Source of the DNA: Selenomonas sp.
GTDB taxonomy: Bacteria; Bacillota; Negativicutes; Selenomonadales; Selenomonadaceae
NCBI GenBank assembly: GCA_022773585.1
Contig: JALEZZ010000077.1
Coordinates: forward strand, 1 to 38,246
Length of the DNA stretch: 38,246 nucleotides
Reading direction: 5' to 3'
In this document: one piece after another, positions 6,538-17,186 of the stretch
Layout: every line of letters begins with the position of its first letter
Position numbering within the stretch: the stretch's first letter is position 1
Notes under the pieces: model-generated
Databases searched by the model: none
Told to the model about the DNA's origin: nothing
What the model saw: the letters and a program-made list of their open reading frames with translations, nothing else
Made by a program: the position numbers and the translations under genes

Positions 6538-8331
6538 ATGGATTCAGGGACATTGTCGGCAAAAAAGCCGAAACGGAAGATTGTCGCCATCTCGATGGTC
6601 AAGAACGAGATGGACATCATCGAGAGCTTCGTGCGTCATACGCTGGGATTTGCTGACTTGCTTATCATTGCCGACCACAAGAGCACGGATCGCACGCGAG
6701 AAATTCTTGAAGCGTTGCGGACGGAGGGACTGCCGCTTCTTGTTGGAGATGTTGAGGAAGCACGACATGTGCAGGCCGAGACAATGACACGCCTGCTCTG
6801 GATGGCGGCTGATACGTATCAGGCTGACATCGTCCTGCCGCTTGACGCAGACGAATTCCTCGTGCCGACGGGTGACGTGCCTGTCCGTGACCTTCTCGAT
6901 ACGCTGCCTGTGGCGGAATCCCGCTCTCTGCGCATGCAGACATTTTCGCCCGCATCGGACGAAGGCTTGCCGGCCGGCGTATTCCCGTTTGCTGTGCCAT
7001 TCCTGCGGGATACGGTTCCAGGACGCGTGCAAAAAGTTCTTGTGAACGGTGCGGCGGTTCGCCAGACGCATCTCCAGCTCGGCGAAGGGGATCACGAAAT
7101 CATCCATCCGACGCCGGAAGGCATGCGGGCTGCACATGGCCCGCTTTGCGAGGGCGTGGAAATCGCGCACCTCTACTGGCGGAGCCCGGCGCAGTTCCAG
7201 TCGAAATGTGCTGTCGCGTGGCCGAACATCGCGGCGAAGTACGGCGTGAATGCGTATATGGGCGGCGGATATGCCGGCCTTTTTGAAAACGTCCGTATGC
7301 GGCAGATACCTGCACGGCATACGGAGAACTTTGCGCTCTGCAATCTGCATGGCCGCGTGCCGCTGCCGGAACTCCGCTACAGCGCGGATGCCGTTCCCGA
7401 CGTGCTTGCTAATGTCATGGCCGCAAGTGAGGCACTCGCAGAGGAGCTCGCAGAGACGCGGGCTCTTGCGTCGGAGCCGATGGTATCGACGATCATCCCA
7501 TATACCTATGGAGGATATCTGTCCCCAACGGATGAACCATTCCGCAGGTCGCTCGATGCAGCGCTTGCAGAGCGCTATCCGTGGCATGAAATCATCGTTC
7601 CCATCTGCAGCCGCGGCGGTTCGCTGGCGTTCCTTCGGGAGGCGGCGCGCAAAGGTGTCCGGCTTGTCGCGCCCGAAAACCTGTCATCTGCTGTGCAGGG
7701 AGACTATGTCGAATGGCTGCTGCCAGGTGAGACGGTTCGCCCGGAAAAACTCCGATGCATGGTGACCTGCATGGAATTGCAGGATCTTTCCCTGCCAGTT
7801 CTGCTTTCGGGCTCGGGGCAGAAACATCTTGTGAATTCTCCTTATACAGATTTTCCTGTGCCCGCGAGAGAGAATTTGCGCATGACGTCCTTTTCATCGT
7901 TCTGGCATCAGCTGCTCGTCCTGGGGCTGATTCCTTCCCACGGCCTTTCTGGGCTTCTCGTGCGGCGGGAGGTCTTCGAAGCCTGCAGCGGCTTGCTTGA
8001 CAGTTTTGCCGAGGGCAGCAGGCCGCAGGTCTTTTCGATGTGGCGCATGCTGCTCTCGGCCGTGCGGAATCAGGAAAACATCGGCATCGTGCACCGCACG
8101 TATGCCGGCCCGTCCATGGAGCCCCGGCTCGAAGATCTCGCAGTGCACCAGCTCGACTGGTATGCATGCTGTCAGAAAGACCGCATGCTGCTGAACGCGA
8201 CGGAGCAGAGAGAAGTCCTCGATCGCCAGCGGCGCCTCGGCATCGACCTGCTCGAACGCGCCATTTCCGAGGGGCTCGACCTCACTGCCGGCATCTGGCC
8301 TGCTTATCAGCAGATGCTGAAGGCGCTCTGA
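6538..8331 (+). CDS. Glycosyltransferase-like paralog C, full length, no poly-G tract
   Basis: A 597-residue protein with the same order of parts as paralog B: MVKNEMDIIESFVRH and DHKSTDRT in the N-terminal GT-A domain, DADEFLVP, the middle WRSPAQFQSKCAVAWPNIAAKY, then YPWHEIIVPICSRGG and GDYVEWLLPGETVRPEKLRCMV in the C-terminal domain, ending GIWPAYQQMLKAL. At the site where the other three have a G run, the sequence reads TATGGAGGATAT, coding Tyr-Gly-Gly-Tyr without a homopolymer, so this copy should be locked ON. ATG at 6538 has AGGAGA nine bases before it; a TTG at 6517 overlapping the stop of B is also possible but lacks a ribosome site. The first 40 coding bases after the start region are nearly identical to those of the other copies. 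Confidence 0.85.
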   Translation: MDSGTLSAKKPKRKIVAISMVKNEMDIIESFVRHTLGFADLLIIADHKSTDRTREILEALRTEGLPLLVGDVEEARHVQAETMTRLLWMAADTYQADIVLPLDADEFLVPTGDVPVRDLLDTLPVAESRSLRMQTFSPASDEGLPAGVFPFAVPFLRDTVPGRVQKVLVNGAAVRQTHLQLGEGDHEIIHPTPEGMRAAHGPLCEGVEIAHLYWRSPAQFQSKCAVAWPNIAAKYGVNAYMGGGYAGLFENVRMRQIPARHTENFALCNLHGRVPLPELRYSADAVPDVLANVMAASEALAEELAETRALASEPMVSTIIPYTYGGYLSPTDEPFRRSLDAALAERYPWHEIIVPICSRGGSLAFLREAARKGVRLVAPENLSSAVQGDYVEWLLPGETVRPEKLRCMVTCMELQDLSLPVLLSGSGQKHLVNSPYTDFPVPARENLRMTSFSSFWHQLLVLGLIPSHGLSGLLVRREVFEACSGLLDSFAEGSRPQVFSMWRMLLSAVRNQENIGIVHRTYAGPSMEPRLEDLAVHQLDWYACCQKDRMLLNATEQREVLDRQRRLGIDLLERAISEGLDLTAGIWPAYQQMLKAL

Positions 8332-8373
8332 TGATCTGAAGAAGAAAAATAGTCTGAAAGGAGCGTAGGTCTT

Positions 8374-9372
8374 ATGGAACAAGATGTACAACAGGGAAAA
8401 ATGGCATCCAAAAAGCGAAGGATTGTCGCCATCACGATGGTCAAGAATGAGATGGACATCATCGAGAGCTTCGTGCGTCATACGCTCGGCTTTGCCGATT
8501 TGCTGATTGTCGCCGACCACAAGAGTACGGATCGGACGCGGGAGATTCTCGAAGCACTGCAAGAAGAAGGGCTGCCCATCGTTATCCAAGAAGTGCAGAA
8601 AGCACGTTATGCGCAATCTGAGGTCATGACGCAATTGATGCAGGAGGCGGCAGATGCGTTTTGTGCAGATATCATCTTGCCATTCGATGCCGATGAATTT
8701 CTCGTGCCGACAGGGACGTCTTCCGTACGTGAGATTTTAAACAACATGGTGATTGATTGCGCGCGTTCGCTTCGATGGAGGAAATATATACCAGGGAATG
8801 AGGCAGGTACGTCGATGGACACATTCCTCTTGGCATCTCTGGTACGACGGGATGTCAATGTGTTGCCCATGAAGAAAGTCATTGTGAGTGGTGCGTTCGT
8901 CCGCGCACACCATCCGACGATGGCTCAGGGAAATCATTATCTGATTTGTTCTTCTGGAAGCAAGACTTGGGCAGAAGAAGGCATGTTTTGTGAAGGTATC
9001 GAGTTGGCACATTTTGCTTGGCGCAGCCCTGCGCAGGCGTGTTCGAAATTTGCGGTTGGCTGGATGAATATTGTTGCGCAATTTTCCAAGAATACGATGT
9101 GCGGCGGCAGCTATCGGATGCGGTTTCATGAAATTTTGAACAATCAGTTGCAACAGACACGGGGATGCAGCAGCCAGTGGGAGCAATGTGATCTGAATGG
9201 TCGCATTCCCATGCCACAGCTTCGCTACAGCATGAATACGATGCCGAATGTGCTGGAAAATGTCATGCTGGCAGGCGAAGCTATCGCAGAAGAACTTGCG
9301 GAGACACGGGCGATGTTGAATCGGCCTGTTGTGACAACAATTGTTCCGTATCCTGGGGGGGGGACATTCTAA
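8374..9372 (+). CDS. Glycosyltransferase-like paralog D, N-terminal part (frame broken at a G9 tract)
   Basis: As sequenced this encodes 332 residues that end in YPGGGTF. The GT-A domain is complete (MVKNEMDIIESFVRH, DHKSTDRT, DADEFLVP), and the middle region has WRSPAQACSKFAVGWMNI. Nine G at 9355-9363 are followed within three codons by a stop (9370-9372). The frame that continues the family is open to 10186, and a tract of 8 or 11 G would restore a protein of about 603 residues. The start ATG at 8374 follows AAAGGAG. This copy uses visibly more A and T than A-C and is the most divergent, suggesting separate acquisition or older duplication. In the present state only the catalytic-type domain would be made. 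Confidence 0.85.
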   Translation: MEQDVQQGKMASKKRRIVAITMVKNEMDIIESFVRHTLGFADLLIVADHKSTDRTREILEALQEEGLPIVIQEVQKARYAQSEVMTQLMQEAADAFCADIILPFDADEFLVPTGTSSVREILNNMVIDCARSLRWRKYIPGNEAGTSMDTFLLASLVRRDVNVLPMKKVIVSGAFVRAHHPTMAQGNHYLICSSGSKTWAEEGMFCEGIELAHFAWRSPAQACSKFAVGWMNIVAQFSKNTMCGGSYRMRFHEILNNQLQQTRGCSSQWEQCDLNGRIPMPQLRYSMNTMPNVLENVMLAGEAIAEELAETRAMLNRPVVTTIVPYPGGGTF

Positions 9373-10186
9373 TATTTTAGATGGACAATTTCGCTCATCC
9401 TATCAGTCAGCACAGGCCGAAGATTATCCTTGGCATGAAATCCTCGTGCCTGTGATAGATGATGCGATGCCGCAGGCATTGGTGGATGAAGTAACGCAGA
9501 CGGGAGGCCGCGTACTTGCTGGGGAAAGCCTGCGTTCATTTGTGCACGGCAGCTATATAGAATGGCTCCTGCCAGGAGAGACGGTTCGGAATGAGAAACT
9601 CCGCCGCATGGTGGCCTGCGCACAGTTGCAGGGCATGTCATATCCATTGCTGTTGTCGGATGCGGGACAGCATTATGATAAATTGTCACCTTGTATTGAT
9701 TTTGCACTTTCAGAAGGTGCCAATCTCTGGAGTCAGTCCTGTGAAAGCGTTTGGAGGCTGATTCTTCTTCGAGGGAAATATCCTTCTCGCGGACTCGCAG
9801 GTGTCTTGATGCGGCGTGAACTTTTTGATGCATGTGCGGAGGATTTGCTGGATGAGTTCAGCAGCGGACATCTGCGTATGCTTTCGATGTGGCGGACATT
9901 GCTTCGCGCGGGCAATGCGTTCGAAGTTCATGATATCGGTGTGTTGCAGGATGATTTCACGAATGCGCCTCAACCATTATCGCTTGAAGATCTTGCGCGT
10001 CATCAAATGGAGTGGCAGGAGCTGTGCAAAAAAGATAATGCACTGCTCGAGACACAGGATAAAGAAAAAATCATGATGCGCCAGATAACCATTGGTATAG
10101 CGTTGCTTGAACGCGCAATGAAAACTGGCTGTGATATGCAGTCTGGCATCTGGCTATCATATCAGAAAATGCTCGTGGAGCTCTGA
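9341..10186 (+). pseudogene. Glycosyltransferase-like paralog D, C-terminal domain in the shifted frame
   Basis: An open frame overlapping the end of the N-terminal part, homologous to the C-terminal domains of B and C: YPWHEILVPVIDD, GSYIEWLLPGETVRNEKLRRMV, RGLAGVLMRRELFDAC and the end GIWLSYQKMLVEL. Real homology begins at the G tract (GGA CAT TCT at 9362-9370). The TTG at 9341 is only the first possible initiator and has no ribosome site. No stops interrupt it. It is best read as the second half of paralog D, silent unless the tract changes length. Confidence 0.75.
9355..9363 (+). repeat. Poly-G tract (G9) in paralog D
   Basis: Nine G after CCT at 9352-9354. The downstream family frame requires 8 or 11. 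The shift needed here is in the opposite sense (+1) to that in paralog A (-1), which fits variable tract length better than a programmed ribosomal frameshift of fixed direction. Confidence 0.85.
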
Positions 10187-10238
10187 TTTTGATTGTTTTG
10201 TTGATACTTGGTCGCGTCACTCTGATGTGGATTTCTGC

Positions 10239-10267
10239 TTGCACTTTGTATGCAAAGAGTGTAAAAT
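10239..10267 (+). promoter_or_regulatory. ilvD promoter with a palindrome in the spacer
   Basis: TTGCAC (10239-10244), 17 bp and TAAAAT (10262-10267). The inverted repeat CACTTTG TATG CAAAG with an imperfect AGTG extension lies across the -35 end and the spacer (about 10242-10261), a good position for a repressor that blocks polymerase. The regulator is not identifiable from sequence. Confidence 0.7.
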
Positions 10268-10318
10268 TGTAAATCAGCAGTACACGAGATTTTTCATCAT
10301 GTGAGGAGAGTTGTCTTT

Positions 10319-11974
10319 ATGCGAAGCGATATTGTCAAGAAAGGCGCGACGCGGTGCGCGCATCGTTCTTTGTTCCATGCGGATGGCTATGGCGAGGAAG
10401 ACCTCAGAAAGCCGCTCGTCGGCATCTGCAATTCGTTCAATGAAATCATCCCGGGCCATATCGGCCTTCGGGACATCGCTGAGGCGGCGAAGCTCGGCGT
10501 GGCGGCAGCGGGCGGCACGCCCATCGAGTTCCCGGCCATCGGCGTCTGCGACGGCATCGCGATGGGACACACGGGCATGAAGTATTCGCTCGCGAGCCGC
10601 GAGCTCATCGCAGATTCCATCGAAGCGGTCACGATGGCGTCGGGCTTTGACGCGCTCGTGCTGATCCCGAACTGTGACAAGGTCGTGCCGGGCATGCTGA
10701 TGGCGGCAGCGCGGCTGAATATCCCGGCCGTCGTCGTTTCGGGCGGTCCGATGCTGCCGGGCCGCTTCCACGGCCGCGACGTCAGCGTGAGCCAGGCATT
10801 TGAAGCGGCTGGCAAGTACGCGGCAGGCGACATGACGGATGACGAGATGCGCGAGCTCGAGGCGAAGTGCTGCCCCGGCTGCGGCTCGTGCGCCGGCCTG
10901 TTCACGGCGAATACGATGAACTCTTTGACGGAAGTCCTCGGCATGGGCTTGCCGGGCAACGGCACGATTCCGGCCGCCTACACGGGCGCACGCCGCCTGC
11001 TTGCGAAACGCGCGGGCGCGGTCGTCATGGAACTTCTCAAGAAGGATATCAAGCCCCGCGACATCATGACGCGCGAAGCGTTTGAAAATGCCATCACGGT
11101 GGACATGGGCATCGGCGGTTCGTCGAATACGGTGCTGCACCTCACGGCCATCGCGCACGAAGCGGGCATCGAGCTGCCGGCACCGCTCTTCGACGAGATT
11201 TCTCGCAAGACGCCGTACATCACGAAGCTCAGCCCGTCGGGCAAGCACCACATGGTCGATCTCGACGAGGCGGGCGGCATCCCGGCCGTCATGCACGAGC
11301 TCGCGACAAAAGGACTCATCCACGAGGACGCGCTGACGGTCACAGGGACAGTCGGCGACCGCATCAAGAATGCAGAGGTGCTCGACCGCAATGTCATCCA
11401 TAGCTGTGATGCTCCGTACCGCAAAGAGGGCGGCATTGCCATTCTCAAGGGCAACCTCGCACCGGACTACGCTGTCGTCAAGGCGTCCGCCGTGGCTGAG
11501 GACATGCTGACGTACACGGGCAAAGCGAAGTGCTACAACTCGGAGACGGAGGCCTGCGATGCCATCATGCGCGGCGACATCCATGACGGCGACGTCGTCG
11601 TCATCCGCTACGAGGGCCCGAAAGGCGGCCCGGGCATGCAGGAAATGCTGAACCCGACGGCGGTCATCACGGGGCGCGGCCTCAAGGTCGGCCTGATCAC
11701 GGACGGTCGTTTCAGCGGTGCAAGCCAGGGGGCCTGTGTCGGCCACATTTCGCCGGAAGCGATGGAAGGCGGCCCGATTGCGCTGATCGAGGACGGCGAC
11801 GAGATCACAATCGACATCCCGAATCGCAGCCTCGAACTGCATGTGTCAGACGAAGAGCTTGCAAAGCGCAAGGCGAACTGGAAGCAGCCCGAACCGAAGA
11901 TCAAGACGGGCTATCTTTCCCGCTACGCGAAGCTCACGACGTCCGCAAGCACGGGCGCTGTGCTCAAGGCATAA
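10319..11974 (+). CDS. ilvD: Dihydroxy-acid dehydratase
   Basis: Dehydrates 2,3-dihydroxy-3-methyl acids to 2-oxo acids, the third common step of valine, isoleucine and leucine synthesis. The 551-residue length is normal. The iron-sulfur ligands are in place: Cys37 in VGICNSFNE, Cys119 in IPNCDK and Cys191 in [14 protein letters not shown]. The last part has [12 protein letters not shown] and the Mg-site region [11 protein letters not shown] at 10301 would extend the protein by six residues, but AGGAG at 10304-10308 places the start at ATG 10319, and MRSDIVKKG is the usual beginning. It stands alone between the glycosyltransferase array and the rodZ block, with its own promoter and terminator. 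No other ilv or leu gene is in the window. Confidence 0.96.
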   Translation: MRSDIVKKGATRCAHRSLFHADGYGEEDLRKPLVGICNSFNEIIPGHIGLRDIAEAAKLGVAAAGGTPIEFPAIGVCDGIAMGHTGMKYSLASRELIADSIEAVTMASGFDALVLIPNCDKVVPGMLMAAARLNIPAVVVSGGPMLPGRFHGRDVSVSQAFEAAGKYAAGDMTDDEMRELEAKCCPGCGSCAGLFTANTMNSLTEVLGMGLPGNGTIPAAYTGARRLLAKRAGAVVMELLKKDIKPRDIMTREAFENAITVDMGIGGSSNTVLHLTAIAHEAGIELPAPLFDEISRKTPYITKLSPSGKHHMVDLDEAGGIPAVMHELATKGLIHEDALTVTGTVGDRIKNAEVLDRNVIHSCDAPYRKEGGIAILKGNLAPDYAVVKASAVAEDMLTYTGKAKCYNSETEACDAIMRGDIHDGDVVVIRYEGPKGGPGMQEMLNPTAVITGRGLKVGLITDGRFSGASQGACVGHISPEAMEGGPIALIEDGDEITIDIPNRSLELHVSDEELAKRKANWKQPEPKIKTGYLSRYAKLTTSASTGAVLKA

Positions 11975-11996
11975 AGAAACAGATGAAATACGACGG

Positions 11997-12031
11997 CAGC
12001 CGCGAGGATTTTCTCGCGGCTGTCTTTGTTT
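11997..12031 (+). terminator. Intrinsic terminator after ilvD
   Basis: CAGCCGCGAG (11997-12006) pairs with CTCGCGGCTG (12013-12022) with a 6-base loop, followed by TCTTTGTTTT. Confidence 0.88.
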
Positions 12032-12053
12032 TCGCGAGAAATTCTCGTAGGGG

Positions 12054-12082
12054 TTGTGAATGGCGGAATTCCAATGTATAAT
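12054..12082 (+). promoter_or_regulatory. Promoter of the rodZ-like gene
   Basis: TTGTGA (12054-12059), a 17-bp spacer and a perfect TATAAT (12077-12082), about 55 bp before the start codon. It probably also drives the radical SAM gene that overlaps the end of rodZ. Confidence 0.75.
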
Positions 12083-12136
12083 AAGGCAGAGCTAAGCATT
12101 GACTTGGCTGGAAAACATTGCTAGGAGGATGTCAGC

Positions 12137-13031
12137 ATGATTGGTGATACGTTGCGCGAGGAGCGCGAACGTCAGAATCTGTCGATCAAGGACATTGAAA
12201 AGGGAACGAGCATCCGTGCTCTCTATATAGAAGCAATTGAGAAGGGCGAGTTTGACAAGCTGCCCGGAAATGCCTACACGAAGGGCTTCATCCGCAACTA
12301 TGCGAATTTCCTGAAGCTCGATGCTGCTGCGTGCGTGCGTCAATATAATGAAGAAAACAACCCTGAGGAAGTCGCGGCGAAAGAAGCGGCCAAGCGGGCG
12401 GAAGAAGCTGCCGAGGCTGAGCAGCAGGCGGCGTATGAAAAGCGCGAAGCCGAGAAATCTCGCAGCCGTTCGGGGCTTTTTGGCAGCTCGAACAGCACGA
12501 AGCCGGAACGTGCGGCAACGCCAGCTCGCCAGGAGAAGCCGCGCGTCTCAGTGAGCGATTTCGAATCGCGCGTCGAGAGCTCGCACCACCGCCAGACGCT
12601 TGTCATGGGCATCATCGCCGTGCTCGTCATTGCGGCGGGCGCATATTTCCTGTTCGGTTCGGACGATGAAACGGCATCGAAGCAGCCGCAGACAAAGGTG
12701 ACGACGCAGGCAAAGAAACCGGCGACGACATCTGCACCGCAGAAGCAGCAAGAGGCTGCCGCAAAACCAGCCGAGGAAAAGAAGCAGTACACGGACGTTC
12801 AGGTCTCGGCGAAGTTCTCGGAACGCTGCTGGGTCTCGGTGAAGGCTGACGGCAAGACGATTTTCGAGGGCACGATTGACGAAGGTACGTCGAAGGACTG
12901 GAAGGCCGAGAAGGAGCTCAAGATCACGGCGGGCAACGCTGGTGCCGTCGAGCTCACGTACAATGGCGAAAACAAGGGCGTGCTCGGCGGCGAGGGCGAA
13001 GTCGTCGAGAAGACGTATGCGCTGAGTGAAA

Positions 13032-13051
<20 letters not shown>
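12137..13051 (+). CDS. rodZ: RodZ-like helix-turn-helix membrane protein (DUF4115)
   Basis: A 304-residue bitopic protein. Residues 2-70 are a Cro/C1-type helix-turn-helix of the RodZ kind (GDTLREERERQNLSIKDIEKGTSIRALYIEAIE). An Ala/Glu-rich linker (about 77-150) is likely a coiled or disordered cytoplasmic stretch. One transmembrane helix spans about residues 154-173. A second Gln/Lys/Pro/Thr-rich linker follows, and the C-terminal DUF4115 domain (about 220-300) lies outside the membrane. RodZ links the MreB cytoskeleton to the elongation machinery. Here no mreB is adjacent and the gene precedes radical SAM genes, an order I believe is common in Firmicutes. AGGAGG eight bases upstream fixes the start. 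The last 20 bases overlap the next gene. Confidence 0.85.
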
Positions 13052-14900
<1,849 letters not shown>

Positions 14901-14904
14901 GCGC

Positions 14905-15372
14905 ATGCGTTGCCCATACTGTGGCCAGGCAGACAGCCGCGTGATTGATTCGCGTGCCGCCGACGAGGGAACAACCATCCGGCGCCGTCGGGAATGCTCA
15001 GGCTGCGGCCGCCGTTTCACGACATACGAAGTCGTGGAGAAAGTGCCGCTGATGGTCATCAAGAACGATGGCCGCCGCGAGCCGTTCAATTCCGAGAAAC
15101 TCCTGAACGGACTGATCCGTTCGTGCGAGAAGCGAGACATCCCGATGGAGAAGATCGTGAATCTTTCGCATGAGATCGAGCGCGACGTGCGCAACACGAT
15201 GGAGCGCGAAATCCCGTCGAAGAAAATTGGCGAGTTCGTCATGGATCGGCTCAAAGACTTTGACGAAGTTGCTTACATCCGCTTCGCCTCGGTCTATCGC
15301 AAATTCGCCGACATCAGCAGCTTCATCACGGAGCTCGACGAACTGCGCGCATCGAAAAAACATATCAAATAA
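14905..15372 (+). CDS. nrdR: Transcriptional repressor NrdR
   Basis: A regulator of ribonucleotide reductase genes that senses ATP/dATP. The 155-residue length is typical. The N-terminal zinc ribbon has MRCPYCG and the second pair CSGCGRRFTTYE. The ATP-cone domain runs from about residue 49 to 139 (VIKNDGRREPFNSEKLLNGLIRSCEKR, ASVYRKFADI). The start follows AAGGAAGG closely. There is no ribonucleotide reductase gene in the window, so its targets lie elsewhere. A short hairpin CCCCATAGGGG sits just before the ribosome site. Confidence 0.96.
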   Translation: MRCPYCGQADSRVIDSRAADEGTTIRRRRECSGCGRRFTTYEVVEKVPLMVIKNDGRREPFNSEKLLNGLIRSCEKRDIPMEKIVNLSHEIERDVRNTMEREIPSKKIGEFVMDRLKDFDEVAYIRFASVYRKFADISSFITELDELRASKKHIK

Positions 15373-15426
15373 GCCTGCCAGCCGGTGGGCTTTTTATCCA
15401 TTTTGTCCGTTGGAGGTCAGGAATTT

Positions 15427-17151
15427 TTGGACTGGGAACTCAAGAAAGAGCTGAAAGACCAGCTCGCCCGCGAAGAAGGGTACTACCGTTATGCGGCGGG
15501 CACGCGCGAGCGCTTCGCGCTCGTTTACCCCAATTCGTATTTCGTCGGCATGTCGAACCTCGGCCTGCACATCATCTATGACCTCCTGAACCGCCGCGAT
15601 GGCACGGCCTGCGAGCGTTTCTTCCTGCCGGAGAAAAAGAAGATTGCGCGCTACGAGAACACGAAGACGCCGCTCATGAGCCTCGAGAACCAGACGCCGC
15701 TTGCGGATTTTTCCATTATCGGCTTTGCGGTCTCGTTCGAGATGGATTACTTCAACGTCGTCAAGATTCTCGAGCTCGGCCATGTGAAGGTGCGCGCAGC
15801 AGAGCGCGGTGAGCGCGATCCGCTCGTCATCGCGGGCGGGCCTTGCTCGACGTTCAATCCCGAGCCACTGTCGGCCGTCATCGATGCCTTTATCATCGGC
15901 GAAGGCGAGGCCATCATGCCCGCTTTCATGGATGCTTATGACGAGGCCAGAGAAGAAGGCGTCACGCGGGCAGAGCTCCTGCGGCGTTTGGCGCAGGTGC
16001 CGGGCGTCTACGTGCCAGCGCTCTATGAGCATCATTACGCAGAGGATGGCCGCATTGCGGACATCGTGCCGCTCGCGGGGGCACCGGCGCAGGTCTCGCG
16101 TCAGTGGGTCAAAGACCTCGACGCATGGCCAGCGCATACCGTCGTCGTCACAGAGGACACGGAGTTCAACCTCTACCTCATCGAGACGGCGCGCGGCTGC
16201 GGCCGCCACTGCCGCTTCTGCATGGCGGGGTACTGTTTCCGCGTGCCGCGCAACCGCAGTCTTTCCGTCATCAACGAGGAAGTGCGCGATGCGCTCCAAT
16301 ACAAGAAGCGCATCGGCCTCATGGGCGCGGCCATCTCGGATTATCCCGAAATCGACGCGCTCTGCAAGGACATCCTCGGCGAGGGCCTTTCGATGTCGGT
16401 CGCATCGTTCCGCGCCGATTCCGTGACGCAGGAACTCGTCGAGTCGCTTGCCAAGAGCGGCCTCCAGACGCTGACGATGGCGCCGGAGGCGGGCAGCAAG
16501 AAGATGCGCGCCGTCATCAACAAGGGCATCGAGGAAGAACATCTCTTCCACTCGATGGATCTCGGCATCGCGGCGGGCATCCCGAACTACCGCCTCTATC
16601 TCATGATTGGCCTGCCGTTCGAGGAGGAAGAGGACATCGATGACATCATCGACCTCGCGAACCGGCTCAAGGACTATATGGAGGCGCATGGCGCGAAGGG
16701 ACGGCTGACGCTTTCCATCAATCCCTTCATCCCGAAGCCGTTCACGCCATTCCAGTGGAAGCCGATGTGCGACAAGAAAACGGTCGAGCAGCGCCTGAAG
16801 CGCATCGAGCAGTCGCTCCGCCGCCGCAAGCATATCCACATCATCGCCGAGAGCCCGCGCGAATCGTACGTGCAGGGCGTGCTCGCGCGCGGCGACCGCC
16901 GCATCGCGGACGTGCTCGTGCGCGCCTGCGAACTCGGCGGTGCGAAAGCATTCAAGCGCGCGATGAAGGAAGCAGGGCTCGATCCCTTGTTCTACCTTTC
17001 GCGCGAGCGCACGGAAGACGAAATCTTTCCGTGGGAACGGCTCGACATGGGATTTCGGAAAGCGTATCTCTATCAGGAACTCGAAAAAGCGGCGGCACTT
17101 GAGCGCACGATTCCGTGTTTTGAGGGCTGCCACCGCTGCGGCGTCTGCTGA
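15427..17151 (+). CDS. Radical SAM protein with B12-binding-like N-terminal domain (TIGR03960 type)
   Basis: A 574-residue protein. The N-terminal 200 residues form a Rossmann-like domain (ALVYPNSYFVGMSNLGLHIIY, GFAVSFEMDYFNV, VIAGGPCSTFNPEPL), matching the B12-binding-like region of this family. The radical SAM motif CGRHCRFC gives Cys258, Cys262 and Cys265, followed by GYCFRVPRNRS. The protein ends with a Cys cluster, CFEGCHRCGVC, probably a second metal site. The reaction of the family is not established. A GTG at 15385 would extend the N-terminus, but GGAGG at 15412-15416 places translation at TTG 15427. It follows nrdR by about 50 bp across a weak hairpin with a T-run and precedes pgeF. 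Confidence 0.88.
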   Translation: MDWELKKELKDQLAREEGYYRYAAGTRERFALVYPNSYFVGMSNLGLHIIYDLLNRRDGTACERFFLPEKKKIARYENTKTPLMSLENQTPLADFSIIGFAVSFEMDYFNVVKILELGHVKVRAAERGERDPLVIAGGPCSTFNPEPLSAVIDAFIIGEGEAIMPAFMDAYDEAREEGVTRAELLRRLAQVPGVYVPALYEHHYAEDGRIADIVPLAGAPAQVSRQWVKDLDAWPAHTVVVTEDTEFNLYLIETARGCGRHCRFCMAGYCFRVPRNRSLSVINEEVRDALQYKKRIGLMGAAISDYPEIDALCKDILGEGLSMSVASFRADSVTQELVESLAKSGLQTLTMAPEAGSKKMRAVINKGIEEEHLFHSMDLGIAAGIPNYRLYLMIGLPFEEEEDIDDIIDLANRLKDYMEAHGAKGRLTLSINPFIPKPFTPFQWKPMCDKKTVEQRLKRIEQSLRRRKHIHIIAESPRESYVQGVLARGDRRIADVLVRACELGGAKAFKRAMKEAGLDPLFYLSRERTEDEIFPWERLDMGFRKAYLYQELEKAAALERTIPCFEGCHRCGVC

Positions 17152-17186
17152 GTCCATCTGCAAAAAACAGAAAGGGGAAGGTCTTC

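Noticed and set aside
10274..11842. Long open frame on the minus strand opposite ilvD (over 500 codons)
   Set aside because: It is an Arg/Asp/Ala-rich shadow produced by codon bias in a GC-rich gene, has no ribosome site and no recognisable domain, and ilvD is certain on the other strand.
15394..17163. Open frame of 589 codons on the minus strand opposite the TIGR03960-type gene
   Set aside because: Same cause: complement of strongly biased codons. The plus-strand protein has clear radical SAM motifs.
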